A stretch of DNA of 64,000 bases from Prostheceraeus crozeri (lineage: Eukaryota; Platyhelminthes; Polycladida; Euryleptidae): contig CAJQUW010011508.1 of the NCBI GenBank assembly GCA_907163375.1, forward strand, positions 496,001 to 560,000, written 5' to 3'. Below the pieces are notes generated by a model. It did no database searches. It was not told the DNA's origin and saw only the letters and a program-made list of their open reading frames with translations. A program made the position numbers and the translations under genes. The stretch's first letter is position 1; the number at the start of each line of letters is the position of its first letter. This document shows positions 34,836 to 45,636 of this stretch, one piece after another.

Positions 34836-36439
34836 AAAGTTTGTGTTGTGCTATGCATGTGAACGCTTAAGCTTAGAAGCAAAAACGTAGAAAGATGACT
34901 ATTTCAACATCGAACACTGCTGAAATATATAGTACATGTATGAATATGATGAATTATGCTAAGAACGTAGGACCTACTCGATAAAAATAATTGGTTGTGA
35001 TATAGGCCTGCTGTATTGTGATATGCGTTCTGCATTTATATTCATATACTACATGTTTGTATCGATGACATAATCGTCCAATTGAGCTCTTGATTAATCC
35101 ACCCACTAAATCTCTTCGTTGGGCCTACTTTCCTCAGTTTTATGATGATTTCATCGCTCTATTAATTACCGCATGTACAATATCGGCAACGAATGTTTGT
35201 TTTGTTATTCTCGAGCTTATTGGATCATCGATGGTATTATACGCTCGTAGCTCCTGTCTCTCCAAGTAACGGTTGCAATCCGCTACATCTGTGATTTTAT
35301 GAAAAATAATAAGTTGATTTCTGGTATAGGCGTGCTCTATATTCTTCAAAATATATGGATATACATGTATATAAAGCTTTCCGAAGCGTCAATTGCAGTT
35401 AATAATCTCTACATGTACTTAAAGCAGCTTGATAATTGAAAATCAACTTCATCTAAAAATTGCTAGTGCATAAAACAATATTGGTGAATTACATGCATCA
35501 TTGCATGTAGTCACACAATGTCCAACCTGCCCGTTGTGTATTATAGTATTCATTGGTGTTCATCGATCAAAAATTATTTGTATTGTAGCATAGATAAGAC
35601 TTAGAAAATCGACTACATCTCTTTCTACAGTTATCAATTTTTTCAGCGACAGAAATTCGCCTGGTCGACTGGTTCACACCAGTCGAACAAGTGTGTAGGC
35701 GACGGCTACTGCTAAATTTAAATTTCGAATAGATTTTGTCACAAATGACCGACTGCATGGAGAACCCTTACAGCACGATATCAGTTCAGTGACTGGCAGT
35801 GATTGAACTTCTTAACCTTCTATAAAGTTCGACTGAAACCACCGTCGCAATATTAAATAAGATGAAGGGCGAAACAGCTTGCTCATTATATCACACCGTG
35901 GGCAGTATCATTGCGTTAATGGAAGTGCCATTGGCAGATTGTTAATGGCAGTAACATTGCGTTAGGAAACTATAGTACGAGTAATTAATAGAAGTCTGGC
36001 GTCTTGGAATTTGTCCTGGAATGTCTTCGAAGTGCTTTGTATTTTTAATTCAAAAAGCGCAGGAATCTTGAGAGGTATTACGGTTGACGGTTAATTATGT
36101 AAAATTATAATTTTCTCAACGTACATGTAATAGAAATTCAAATCTTTATTTTGTAATTTGCCTTTGGGTGGATGCTTCTGATGATAATTTATATTTCGGT
36201 GAGAAAATGGATTCAAATAAATAAGGTTTGAGAGAAGTAAGAGTCACAAGTTAGTTTTTCGTGAATGTTCGGGGTATTTGTTTTCTTTAGTTGCCCTAGA
36301 AAATCTCAGATGCAGTTTACTTATCGTGCTTTCTACGTTTGGAAAATGGGGTACAGGTTGGAGAAAATGGATTTTCCAACCTTGAACTCAAAATGAATAT
36401 TTTTTATATCCTTTTGATGGTTTCTGACATATTTTGAAC
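34836..36439. other. No gene seen
   Basis: No supported gene. A perfect hairpin TCGACTGG-TTCACA-CCAGTCGA lies at 35665-35686. Confidence 0.4.
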
Positions 36440-37144
36440 ATTTAATAGATCCTTAAAATCAGCTAATCTACCTGTAATCTGGAAGCAGACAGACATCATA
36501 CCTCTGCTTAAAACTGAGAGACGAACCTTGTCAGATACTCGTCCAATCTCTTTGTTACCTATGCCGGCCAGAATAGTAGAGCGCGAAATCATGAAATGGT
36601 ACTCACGAGAGTTTGAATCAAGGACTGACATTACTCAATTTGCTTATAAGAAGCAAAGTTCTACGACTTGTGCACTTATCTACCTAACAAGTTATATTGG
36701 AAACACCTTATCGTCAGATCATATTTGTGCCTGTCATTTGATCGCTCTCGATATTGAAAAGGGTTTCGACCATTTATCACACAATATGTTAATTCAGAAA
36801 ATGTCAAGAGACAATTTTGATCCATTTTTGGTAGCTTGTATTGGTAACTATTTTCTTGGTCAATCGCAAAGAATACGTTGGAAATCATATTTCAGTAATT
36901 TTCGTAAAATAACTAATGGAGCGCCGCAGGGATCCACGGTTGAACCAACTCTTTTCGCTTGGTTCTTATCTGATCTTAAGGTTGATAAGGATGTATGCTT
37001 GCTGAAATATGCAGATGACATTTTTCTTTATGGCGCTGTTTCTAAGGATCAATCTCAGAGTCCTTTAGTTTCTTCATACAATCATATTTTGGAATGGATG
37101 AAAATGAACAATATGAGCATCAAAGAGAGCAAGTGCAGACAGAT
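36440..37144 (+). mobile_element. LINE reverse transcriptase, 5' segment of a split copy
   Basis: The frame reads NRSLKSANLPVIWKQTDIIP, then TRPISLLP (RT block 1), LDIEKGFDHLSH (motif A, catalytic Asp), TNGAPQGSTVEPTLF (motif B), LLKYADDIFLYG (motif C, YADD) and WMKMNNMSIKESKC (motif D). It is interrupted at 37144 by the 4.5-kb DNA transposon and resumes at 41648. An upstream stop near 36430 and the absence of an endonuclease domain show 5' truncation or decay. The RT core itself is open over more than 600 bp, so the copy is not very old. Confidence 0.9.
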
Positions 37145-37430
37145 CTGCCGTCTCAAGGCAGAACACCGTAAGTCCAAAATTTTGAAAATTGATTTTATTT
37201 CATTTTTTTAATAAGTTTCAGATGCTCTATTATTACACCAAACCACAATGCTGAAATCTTTTCAGAAGTATGATTTTCAGCAAACAAAAAATACCGTAAG
37301 TTGAAAAAAAGTACTATGTTTACAAGGCAAATCATCGTAAGTCGAAATGTTCATGGCAAAACACCGTAACTTACGGTGACTTACGGTGATTTGCCTTGTA
37401 AGGACGAACTTACGGTGCTTTGCCTTGAAG
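37145..37430. repeat. Left subterminal repeat cluster of the 4.5-kb transposon
   Basis: Copies of the motif ACAAGGCAAATCACCGTAAG and close variants occur in both directions: 37154-37174 (terminal), 37322-37344, about 37353-37369, 37380-37399 (reverse) and 37409-37428 (reverse). A weaker copy is near 37280-37305. Arrays like this usually bind the transposase. Confidence 0.85.
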
Positions 37431-37688
37431 AATACGGATATTTCATAAGACCGTAAATGAGGAATTTGTTATTTTCTCAGGCAAATTATCATTAAATGAA
37501 AGAATTGATTGACAATTAGAAATTGTTAATTAGAAATTGTCATAGTGCACCAAATTTTGCTGATTGTCGATTACCTATTACTGTCATAATTGAGTATAAC
37601 TATTTGAGAATAATAAAGTGTACATTCATTCTATTTCGCGCAGGTTATTAGTTAAATCGTACACAATCTATTAATTCTACACAATCTA

Positions 37689-37880
37689 CAGGGTTGGACA
37701 AAAGTTCTTGCCGGACGTTTAATGAGCGATTTTTAACGAAAAATATTTGAGGATACCAGAGTTATAAGTATGAGTTATACTTTTACATTATACTTCTGTG
37801 TGTTCGTTTGCTTCCGAGAAAGAAAATCTGCGTGTGTGTCTAGCTCTAAATGGTTTGGCAAGAACTTCTGTCCAACATTG
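37689..37880. mobile_element. 192-bp MITE (mariner-like ends, TA duplication)
   Basis: The left end CAGGGTTGGACAAAAGTTCT and the right end read inward, CAATGTTGGACAGAAGTTCT, match at 23 of the first 28 positions. They are flanked by TA on both sides (37687-37688 and 37881-37882). There is no coding capacity. Size, termini and TA target fit a Tc1/mariner-derived MITE. It lies inside the larger transposon, upstream of its gene, so it arrived later. Confidence 0.85.
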
Positions 37881-38236
37881 TATTGTGTGCATTTAATATT
37901 AGCAGCCGAGATTAATTGTATGCAATATTGTTTGATAGTATTATCAATCATTTATTGACATCAACCTCTAAGCGATTCTATTGTGTGCGTTGTATTCGAC
38001 AACGGTCGAATTGATTTTATTGTACACAATGTCTCTCGCATTGCCTTACTAAGTAAAAACTATTCACAGCCGTTATTAATAATCGTCAGCGAGTGTCTTT
38101 CCCTATAATACCGAACATTTTTTTGCTTTTTGATCTCTTATTTCATGTTCACTACCACATGATTGACGACAAAACTTGTTCCTGATTTTGTTTATTCCTC
38201 GATCGGCGCGTAATTCAACTTCACTTTCTTTCGAAT

Positions 38237-41114
38237 ATGGCGTCCATTCGTTGCAGTAAACGGAGAAAACGGTAAGTTATGGAATTCAACTAATTATTGA
38301 TAATTAATTAGCCTGTATATTGCCTATGCCTTAATATGTGAGCAAGCATTGCATATTGTGAACACACATACTGGCGTAGATCTTACATACATGCATTTGA
38401 TAAGTCATGAAAAAAGCACTTTCAATAAAAGACATTTTTAAAGTAGATCAATAATTTTTTCGAATCATATAATCGAATTCCATCTGCTGGTATGTTATGT
38501 ACGATGTCTCGTCTGCTCTGCTAATGTGTTTACTCTGTGTATATAATATTGACATTGAGGAAGTTATTTCAATATTGATATAATGCAGCGTAAAATTTTT
38601 GTTCGTGTTACTCTCTTAGCATTAATTATGTCAAAAAGCAATTTGAACCGTGGACTGATTTGACACTGCGCGCTGCGCTTTAGCATCTTGACCACCGAGG
38701 CTGATGCCAATTATTTGCATTTTGAAAAATTAATTGTTCGAAGATTGCTACTTGATTCGCTTTAATCAGCGTGCATCGCATCATTATAATTCATTTATTA
38801 GGATTTCAAATTAAAAGCATTGTGCTGAAAGTAGCATGAATTCTTTAGCCGAATAATCAACTTCATAGCACTGAATCATGCATTTGTAATTCAGACTTTC
38901 TTAGATTGTTAGTTAATTCTATTAATTTATTAGAAAGAAGATGCTTCAATCTGTTTCCTTTTTCCTTTCAGGTATTACTCAGTGAACGAAGCAGCTCATC
39001 TAATCGCGACTTTATGTGATGAAGATGATGCCGCGCCGTTGCCAAGCTCTCCTTGCGCCTCCCAGGAGCTGTTGTCTGCCGCGCCGTTGCCAAGCTCTCC
39101 TTGCGCCTCCCAGGAACTGTCGTCTGCCGCGCCGTTGCCAAGCTCTCCTTGCGCCTCCCAGGAGCTGTCGTCTGCCGCGCCGTTGCCAAGCTCTCCTTGC
39201 GCCTCCCAGGAGCTGTCGTCTGCCGCGCCTTTGCCAAGTTCTCCTTGCGCCTCCCAGGAGCTGTCGTCTGCCGCGCCGTTGCCAAGCTCTCCTTGCGCCT
39301 CCCAGGAGCTGTCGTCTGCCGCGCCGTTGCCAAGCTCTCCTTGCGCTGTCCTCAACCACAATTCGGATACCAGAATTCGGAAAAGAATTCGAAACCCAGA
39401 AGAACGCAATCGACGTGATATGGAGCATCATCCCATGCAAGCCATCGGTTGTACAAATGTTTGTCGATTAAAATGTCGTCAATTTTTTACCCAAAATGAT
39501 CGCCGAAACATCAATCGACAATTCTGGCATCTCGACAATCTGGGTCGACGCAACTACATTTTGTCCTACACGTCACGTATGAAGCGCGGTGAAGTTTCAA
39601 GAACTTCGAACAAATACTTCCTTGTTCAAGAGAATGGCGGTCGCCGGGAGGTTTGCAAACCCTTCTTCTTGACCACGCTCGGCTACACCAAAAATAATGA
39701 TCAATTTTTGAAAACCGTTTTTGGCTGCACTGCTCACAACGACACAGCTGCTCCATCTGATAGACGAGGACGCCATGAGCCGGCGAACAAGATTGTACGA
39801 ACGAAAATTCGTGAACATATATTGAGTTATAACCCACAAATTAGTCACTACCGCAGAAAACACGCACCGGACAGACTTTATCTAAGTCCCGAGATATCTG
39901 TTGCTCAGATGCACCAAGCATATAATGAAAGCCAAAGTGCAGATGATAAAGTCGGGTACGTAACTTATCTAAAAGTCGTCGAGGAATATAATATCTCGTT
40001 CGCAAAATTAGGATCGGAAAAATGCGAGATTTGTGCCATCAACGAACTGCATAAAAAGCAAATGGATTGTTCTGAAGATTGTGGCGATTGCGAAGAACAC
40101 ATGAAGCATCTTCAACATGCGGCAAAATCAAGGGAGGCATACCGAAGTGACCGGGACGAATTGAATGAACCTCAACATGTGAAAGTATCGATCGATCTAC
40201 AGAAAGTACAGATGTTACCAATCATGCCTCAATTTAAATCATGTATGTTCACTAGACGCCTCGTCGTTTTCAACGAAACCTTTGCAAAGCTAGGATTAAG
40301 CAAGGGAACAACGTCCAGCAGCATCTCACAGCAAAATAAAGCAGACAAGAAAACTGATGGAAAAGATAGTTTCTCGACAGGAGTAGCGATAATATGGCAC
40401 GAAGGCATCACAGGTCGAGACGCAGAAGACATCGCATCGGCATGGTTTCGATTTTTTGAGCTACATAGAGACGCAAATGAGTTCACGCTATGGACCGATA
40501 ATTGCTGCGGTCAAAACAAAAATTATGTACTTTTCAGCATGCTGCAGCTCGCCGTGAATTCTGATGTTCTGTGCGTCAAAGCAATTACTATAAAATATCT
40601 AGAAGCTGGACATACATTCATGGCGGCAGATTCTGCTCACGCAGGAATCGAAAAATCCGTCAGAAAGCTCGGAAGTATTTATGACTTCGAGGATTTCCAG
40701 AACGCTGTTCAGGAATCTTTTCGTGGAAATCGTCTGGCAGCACATGAGTTAAAGGCTACAGAAGTTCGGAAATGGCCTGATCTTACGAACAAGTCAGTAA
40801 TTACAAGGGGCCACAAAGACCAAACAATTCCAAAGCTGTCGGAAATAAGAAGAATTCAATTTCTGAGAGATGTCGGTCAGCCAAATGTGTATCTGACGCA
40901 CAATGAAGATGAGGCGCCCACAAAGTTTCCAATATTTAAAAAGTCTGCACTTGCAGCGGTCATTCCCAGTTCCGTGGGATTGCCTCGGGGAGTGGCAACG
41001 GCCAAGAAGAGGAACATCGTACAGACATTGTGTCCGTTAATGCCAACGTCTCGTCAGTGTTTTTGGAAAAACTTAGACGAACATGATAACCTTGCAGACA
41101 TGCAGCAGATATAG
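38237..41114 (+). CDS. Transposase-like protein of the 4.5-kb transposon (DUF7869-like), two exons
   Basis: Exon 1 is 38237-38271 (ATG to CG, donor GTAAGT) and exon 2 is 38972-41114 (acceptor TTTCCTTTCAG). Joined, they give 725 residues with no internal stop; the basic start MASIRCSKRRKRYYSV may be a nuclear signal. Residues 32-137 are a Pro/Ser repeat of 16-residue units. A Cys-rich segment begins at C172, and C363-x2-C366 starts a second Cys/His cluster. Candidate catalytic acids sit in SIDLQ (D420), WTDNCCGQN (D521) and GHTFMAADSAHAGIEK (D565 and E572), the layout of an RNase-H-like DDD/E nuclease. The protein resembles invertebrate proteins annotated DUF7869. Terminal repeats around it support a transposase role. 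Confidence 0.88.
38272..38971 (+). other. Intron of the transposase gene, 700 bp
   Basis: GTAAGT at its 5' end and a pyrimidine-rich TTTCCTTTTTCCTTTCAG at its 3' end. Splicing joins CG to G, giving an Arg codon and keeping the frame. The intron is AT-rich and contains no other feature I can name. Confidence 0.88.
39030..39347 (+). repeat. Coding minisatellite, 48-bp unit, about 6.6 copies
   Basis: Units start at 39030, 39078, 39126, 39174, 39222, 39270 and 39318, the last incomplete. Each encodes AAPLPSSPCASQELSS. The copies are nearly identical in DNA, much GC-richer than the surroundings, and stop-free in most frames of both strands, which creates several false open frames. The period is a multiple of three, so copy number can change without breaking the gene. 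Confidence 0.95.
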
Positions 41115-41357
41115 ATTTTGTTTAGAAGATTTTTCGTGTACTCGTATTTTTGACTGTACCTATGCGTGATTACATACTCGTTACTGGAATTTTAGATAAA
41201 AATCACTTGTTTGAAATGTAAGGGTCTTTTTCATTTTTCCTGAAAAAATTATATAAAGTTTAAAAATCATCTAAAATTCTTAGTGCGAACTTATCATTCG
41301 TCTACAGAAATGATTACGATAATTTCCCGAATAGTCTAAGTGAGATACTCGTATATT

Positions 41358-41640
41358 ACAAGGCAAACCACCGTAAGTATTGACTTACGGTGCTCTGCCT
41401 TATAGAAAGTTCGTAGAAAAATGTTGATATTACAAGGCAAATCACCGTACATCGATTTAAATAGATCAATAAATCAATATCAATAAATTTTCACCATAAT
41501 ATATAATTACATACCTTGATCAACTAAAGAAAGCAAGCCAATAGTTTATAATGGACTTCAGTCAGTCAATTGAAACATAAACGCGTTTAGTCGTTTTCTG
41601 ACAAATAGTGTTTTTCCGACTTACGGTGTTCTGCCTTGAG
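41358..41640. repeat. Right subterminal repeat cluster of the 4.5-kb transposon
   Basis: The same 20-bp motif as at the left end: 41358-41378 (forward), 41383-41402 (reverse), 41432-41449 (forward, partial) and the terminal copy 41619-41640 (reverse). The first two face each other as an imperfect hairpin. Confidence 0.85.
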
Positions 41641-41647
41641 ACGGCAG

Positions 41648-42507
41648 AGATGTCAATAACCCTGAAGACGGGCAGCCAGGAATTTGCTTGGGAATTGAGT
41701 AATATACCGAGTGTTCAGACCCTAAAAATTCTCGCAGTGGTGGTTGATAAACGATTAAATTGGAAATCACACTTCGAAATCGAATCCAAGAAATCTTCGT
41801 CTCGTATGTATGTTCTCCGGCAACTGAAATCATTCTTAAACAAAGAAGCATTATTTTGCATCTATCAGGGGTGCATCCGATCTATTATGGAATAGTGTGC
41901 CCCCCTTTTTGTTAGCCTTTTAAGTCATCAATCAAAGTTGCTAGATAGAGTACAATCGCGTTGTCATAAAATAATCCGTGGTTCCTCATGTGATAGTTCA
42001 TTCATGATTCCGCTAGATTATCGGACAACTATGTGTGGTCAAAGGTCAAGACGACCGAAACGTTGGGTGCCTGCTCATTTTCTCTTTTACTTGAATATAT
42101 TTACATTTCGGCCTAACAAAGGGAGTGTTCGAATATTTTTGAACAATCAATGGCTATGGTCTAAGACTGTCCAAGCAAATTATTGCGAACCCAAATTATC
42201 CTCTCCATCATATACTTCTTCCGCGACTGCCATATTCAAGAAAATTCCAGCTACCCATAGTATCGAATTCGATTCAACAATCCTCGTTTGTAACCTCTAT
42301 GTCAAAATTGTCAAATTGCGGTTTTTGATGGTAATTTGTCTTTCCATATCATATGTCCGAGTTTTCGTTTGTTACTTTTTCTGTTTTCTTTGTTACTTGA
42401 AACTGAATTTTTGTCTGACCTTGATTGTTATCACATTTGGTTTTCCCACACGATTCCTATTAGTGGGGTGTATAAGAAATAGACGTCATTATTATTATTA
42501 TCTCTGA
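41648..42507 (+). mobile_element. LINE, 3' segment of the split copy
   Basis: Directly after the transposon the frame continues MSITLKTGSQEFAWEL, then LKILAVVVDKRLNWKSHF, SSSRMYVLRQLKSFLNKEAL and GCIRSIMEYCAPLFV, the typical region after the RT palm of CR1/L2/Jockey-type LINEs. A piece LDRVQSRCHKIIRGSSCD follows. Later sequence decays, with a stop after IRSIME as translated from the ORF and others after it. The copy ends in a short (ATT)n tail near 42490-42504, the usual 3' end of such elements. Confidence 0.85.
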
Positions 42508-43395
42508 TTTGTGTTGTAGTCATCTTTGGTCTTAATCATGATCAGAAGCAGCGCTTAAAAGACTTAAAAAATGTCGAACCGTTACCGCAGACACAGGGCA
42601 AAAATTGGTTTTAAGTTTGGATTTGAAGGTATTTTGATAAATCACTATATCTAACTGTCAATATTTAACCGCATGCTCTTACTTATGGACAAAGCCAATT
42701 TCCAAACCATTTTTTCAATTCTTATGGTATATGTTGACATACAGTAATCTCGAAAAATACTTTATATTTGTTGAAGTTCTGGAGATTCAGTCCTGAAATT
42801 TGTAATTTATACCATTTAGCAAGACCCGAACAAAAATATAAAAGTGTCTACGCACATGAAGGACTGTGTAATGTTTGCTTTCTTAAAAAATCCTTTTAAT
42901 GCTAGATGCAAGATCTGACTACTCAAATCCAAACTTTGCCCCAGGTTGATGTAAATATAAAAATCAAATATAAAGGCTCCGTATGAGAAGTTGAGCTTAC
43001 TATGACACATGGAGATATTTCTTAATTCGATATGAATTTGGTATTACAAGTAATTGATGATTATTAAATTACTTTTATAAAATCAAAACCCTAAACAAAC
43101 AAAAAATCAAAGTTTGCTTTACTCGTAAGTGGGATAAAACCTTTTATTTCTCCGCAACATCTCAAATAGAAATAGTGAAATCTGAAATTGAAGCCTGCGT
43201 AATGGTTCAAGTATGACTTCATTCATATTTCAAACTTTTGTTTCCTATTTCAATTATCGAAGGTATATCCAACCTTTGCCCCTGTCCAACTTTCAACTAA
43301 TTTTTCCGCATGCACGTTTCATTATCTCTATTTCTGCAAGTATATACAAAGAAGCCAGTGCTCATTGACTGGATTTTCCAAAATTCTGTTCATGA
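42508..43395. other. No gene seen
   Basis: AT-rich spacer without supported features. Confidence 0.45.
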
Positions 43396-43583
43396 AGCTT
43401 TTTTTATGTCACTACTCCCCATACTTAGGGCTTGGACGGCGCTGACATAGTCAGACTTATGGAGCGTTGTAGTACTTTTAGTCCGGATGCCCTTCCTGCC
43501 GACTTCCAATGACACCTTCGGGGCTCGACCTCTGGACCGAAAGATCGCTAGGCCAAGCACTTAACCACTGTGCCACGGAGACC
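43396..43583 (-). mobile_element. tRNA-derived SINE, family 1, copy 3 (best preserved)
   Basis: Read leftward it begins GGTCTCCGTGGCACAGTGGT with a clean A box, then a B-box-like GGTCGAGCCCC. A GGAAGGGCATCCGGACTAAA segment and GTACTACAACGC follow, ending near a short A-rich run at about 43400. It is the least diverged of the three copies. The LINE fragment 43600-44034 lies immediately upstream on the same strand. Confidence 0.85.
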
Positions 43584-43599
43584 ACATAGTGCCAAATAT

Positions 43600-44034
43600 T
43601 ATTTCACTAGGATTTAGGAAACGAAAAGTGAAGTACCTTACCTTACCCCGTTCAACGTCTCTTTTCCGCAGGTGTGGGGGTGAGACGGCCGTCTTGTGTC
43701 GATTCGGGTGAATTCCTCTTCTCCACTCTTCTCTATCTTGGGCGAAAGCAGGATTGAGTTTCATCAGCTCCAGGTCTTTCCTGATATTGTGCGACCATTT
43801 CTTTATTTGACCTCCTCTGATGTTGGGTCCAGGGATTACCAGGTTCAGGACTTGTCTTGGCCATGACGACGATGACATGCGCTCCAGATGACCGAACCAC
43901 CGCAACCGATGCCTACGAAGCGAAGCCTCTAAGTCGTGAAGACCGAGCATCTGCCTGAGCTCATTCATAGAGCGGCGCTCACATAAGTTAACTGCCCAGA
44001 TCCAACGTACCATGGCGCTGTCGTTTTTAGCCAA
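43600..44034 (-). mobile_element. LINE 3' end, RTE-like, truncated
   Basis: The leftward frame reads AKNDSAMVRWIWAVNL, RRHRLRWFGHLERMSSSSWP, GGQIKKWSHNIRKDLELMKL and QDREEWRRGIHP, the conserved C-terminal block of RTE-like 'endonuclease-reverse transcriptase' proteins. It is open for about 140 codons. Upstream RT domains are absent, so it is 5'-truncated. The clade differs from that of the LINE at 36.4 kb. Confidence 0.85.
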
Positions 44035-44287
44035 ATTATAGAAATTTGGTATATAGTTTTAATTTAATAAAAATTTCAGTATAGAAAGTAAATTATAAGA
44101 ATATGATAGATCATTTAGAAATGATCCAATGATGACATGATTATGATTTCCAGTATTTTGCTGGTACTTTCGTAATCGATATAAAATTTTAGCGAAGGTT
44201 CGGTTGATTTCGATCTTTATTCATGGAACGTTTTTTAAAAATGATTTTTAAGTTGTTTTCTTATCATCGAATTGGAACAGTCGGCAG

Positions 44288-44379
44288 GTTAATGTATTTT
44301 ATAGCGAACTGAAAGAAATTCTGACAACAGAGATGAACGAGCAAGGAACATTAGCAGGCATCAACTATATGCAGAATAG
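44288..44379 (+). other. Candidate orphan exon
   Basis: A 92-bp open block between an AG (CAGTCGGCAG) and a donor GTAAGA. It encodes VNVFYSELKEILTTEMNEQG then TLAGINYMQNR, which looks protein-like. The acceptor has a weak pyrimidine tract and I recognise no family, so it may be chance. Confidence 0.25.
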
Positions 44380-45636
44380 GTAAGAATAAAACTCGGCAGG
44401 TATTGTTAAGTAATTTACAACATTTTCGACTTAGTTTACAGACAACAATCATGCTTGAGTTGTTTTTTCAGCAACTTTGACAAAGATTCAAGAACAGATA
44501 AAGCTCTAAATAATGTCATATGTATGATTCATATATTGCCTGATTGCATCGTGACATCGTGCAAATCGATGAAACGTAGTGCGATGTGATTGCTTGTAAA
44601 CATTGTCTATCAATATCTACAATGTCGGCTCCAAAAACTCGTTCGGATTTTTTGATTGTATTCATGCAGGTTTTATCGGACCTTTAGTATTGAGTGACAG
44701 GTTCCGTACACGTTGAGTGACATTTTGCATTCAGTCCAAGGGAATGTTACCCGTTGGTGTACACAATGTGCTCTATATTCGTAGTCTTACTCCTTATACT
44801 CGATTGTTTACATTTTGTTCTAAAGTCTTCTACTGACAGACCATTTCATTCTACGAGTCTGATATCACTAGCTCAGGTTTTTCGCAGGCTTCCCTATCCC
44901 TTCTGCTATTCCGAAGAGCACTTGCTTTTCTCGTTTATCTCTTTTCATGCTATCAACGTTTGAGAACAGTCCCGACTATATTCATGATGGCTGCATCCGA
45001 CTGCAATTTTTCTCTGCACTTCGTCACTCGTCATTCAATGGAACTAGTTTCTGACAAAAGTATATAACAGGTCATTTAGAATGTCGGCATTCTCTCATTT
45101 TCTTTCCCTAGTCCATATACACAATAGCATGCGCAAAGCACAGACCGGAGAAGGTGAGATTTTTTTCTCCGGAGAAATGTAAGATCAAGACCAGATTAAA
45201 TTAAAACGTTCGGTACTCCTTACACTTTCACTAATTATGTGTCACAACCCGAAAGGGAACTAAAATATATTTTCCCGCTATATATATCAATAAAAATGGC
45301 GAAACCTGAAATTGAAGCCTGAAAGTTCACCAGTAGTCTTTCACTCGAAAATCATGTCCATGTTCGTGAAATACATTTTTGCTGTTTTTTAAAAATTGAT
45401 TTTATCTTTCTGTGCATCTGTTATCTTATTCATTTGAGAATAAAACTTCTTTCTCTCTCACTCATTGTTATCACTAAGAGTGAAAAGTGATGTGATAAAG
45501 TGGGAGTTAAAAAATTCGGATTAAAAATTGATTGTGTTTATTAGTGTATCTCGAAAACTGTAGTGTCGATTACAACAGATGCTCACATGTACTATTTAAA
45601 TAGGTGCATAGTTGATGGATTTAGTCGGGGGTTCAT
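44380..45636. other. No gene seen
   Basis: AT-rich DNA with short chance frames only. Confidence 0.4.

Larger units (their letters stand above)
37145..41647 (+). mobile_element. Complete DNA transposon, 4503 bp, with TIRs, AGAT duplication and intact gene
   Basis: The left end (37145) begins CTGCCGTCTCAAGGCAGAAC. The right end (41647), read inward, begins with the same 20 bases. The terminal repeats continue to about 30 bp (...ACCGTAAGTC). Both sides are flanked by AGAT (37141-37144 and 41648-41651). Removing the element plus one AGAT restores the LINE reading frame exactly, which supports these borders. Inside are a two-exon 725-residue transposase-like gene (38237-41114), eight or nine subterminal copies of a 20-bp motif and a 192-bp MITE. 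The 4-bp duplication would fit the Sola superfamily; that assignment is inference. Confidence 0.93.

Noticed and set aside
38968-39471. Several open frames on both strands over the transposase N-terminus
   Set aside because: They are by-products of the 48-bp repeat, which lacks stops in most frames. Only the frame continuing into the conserved protein is kept.
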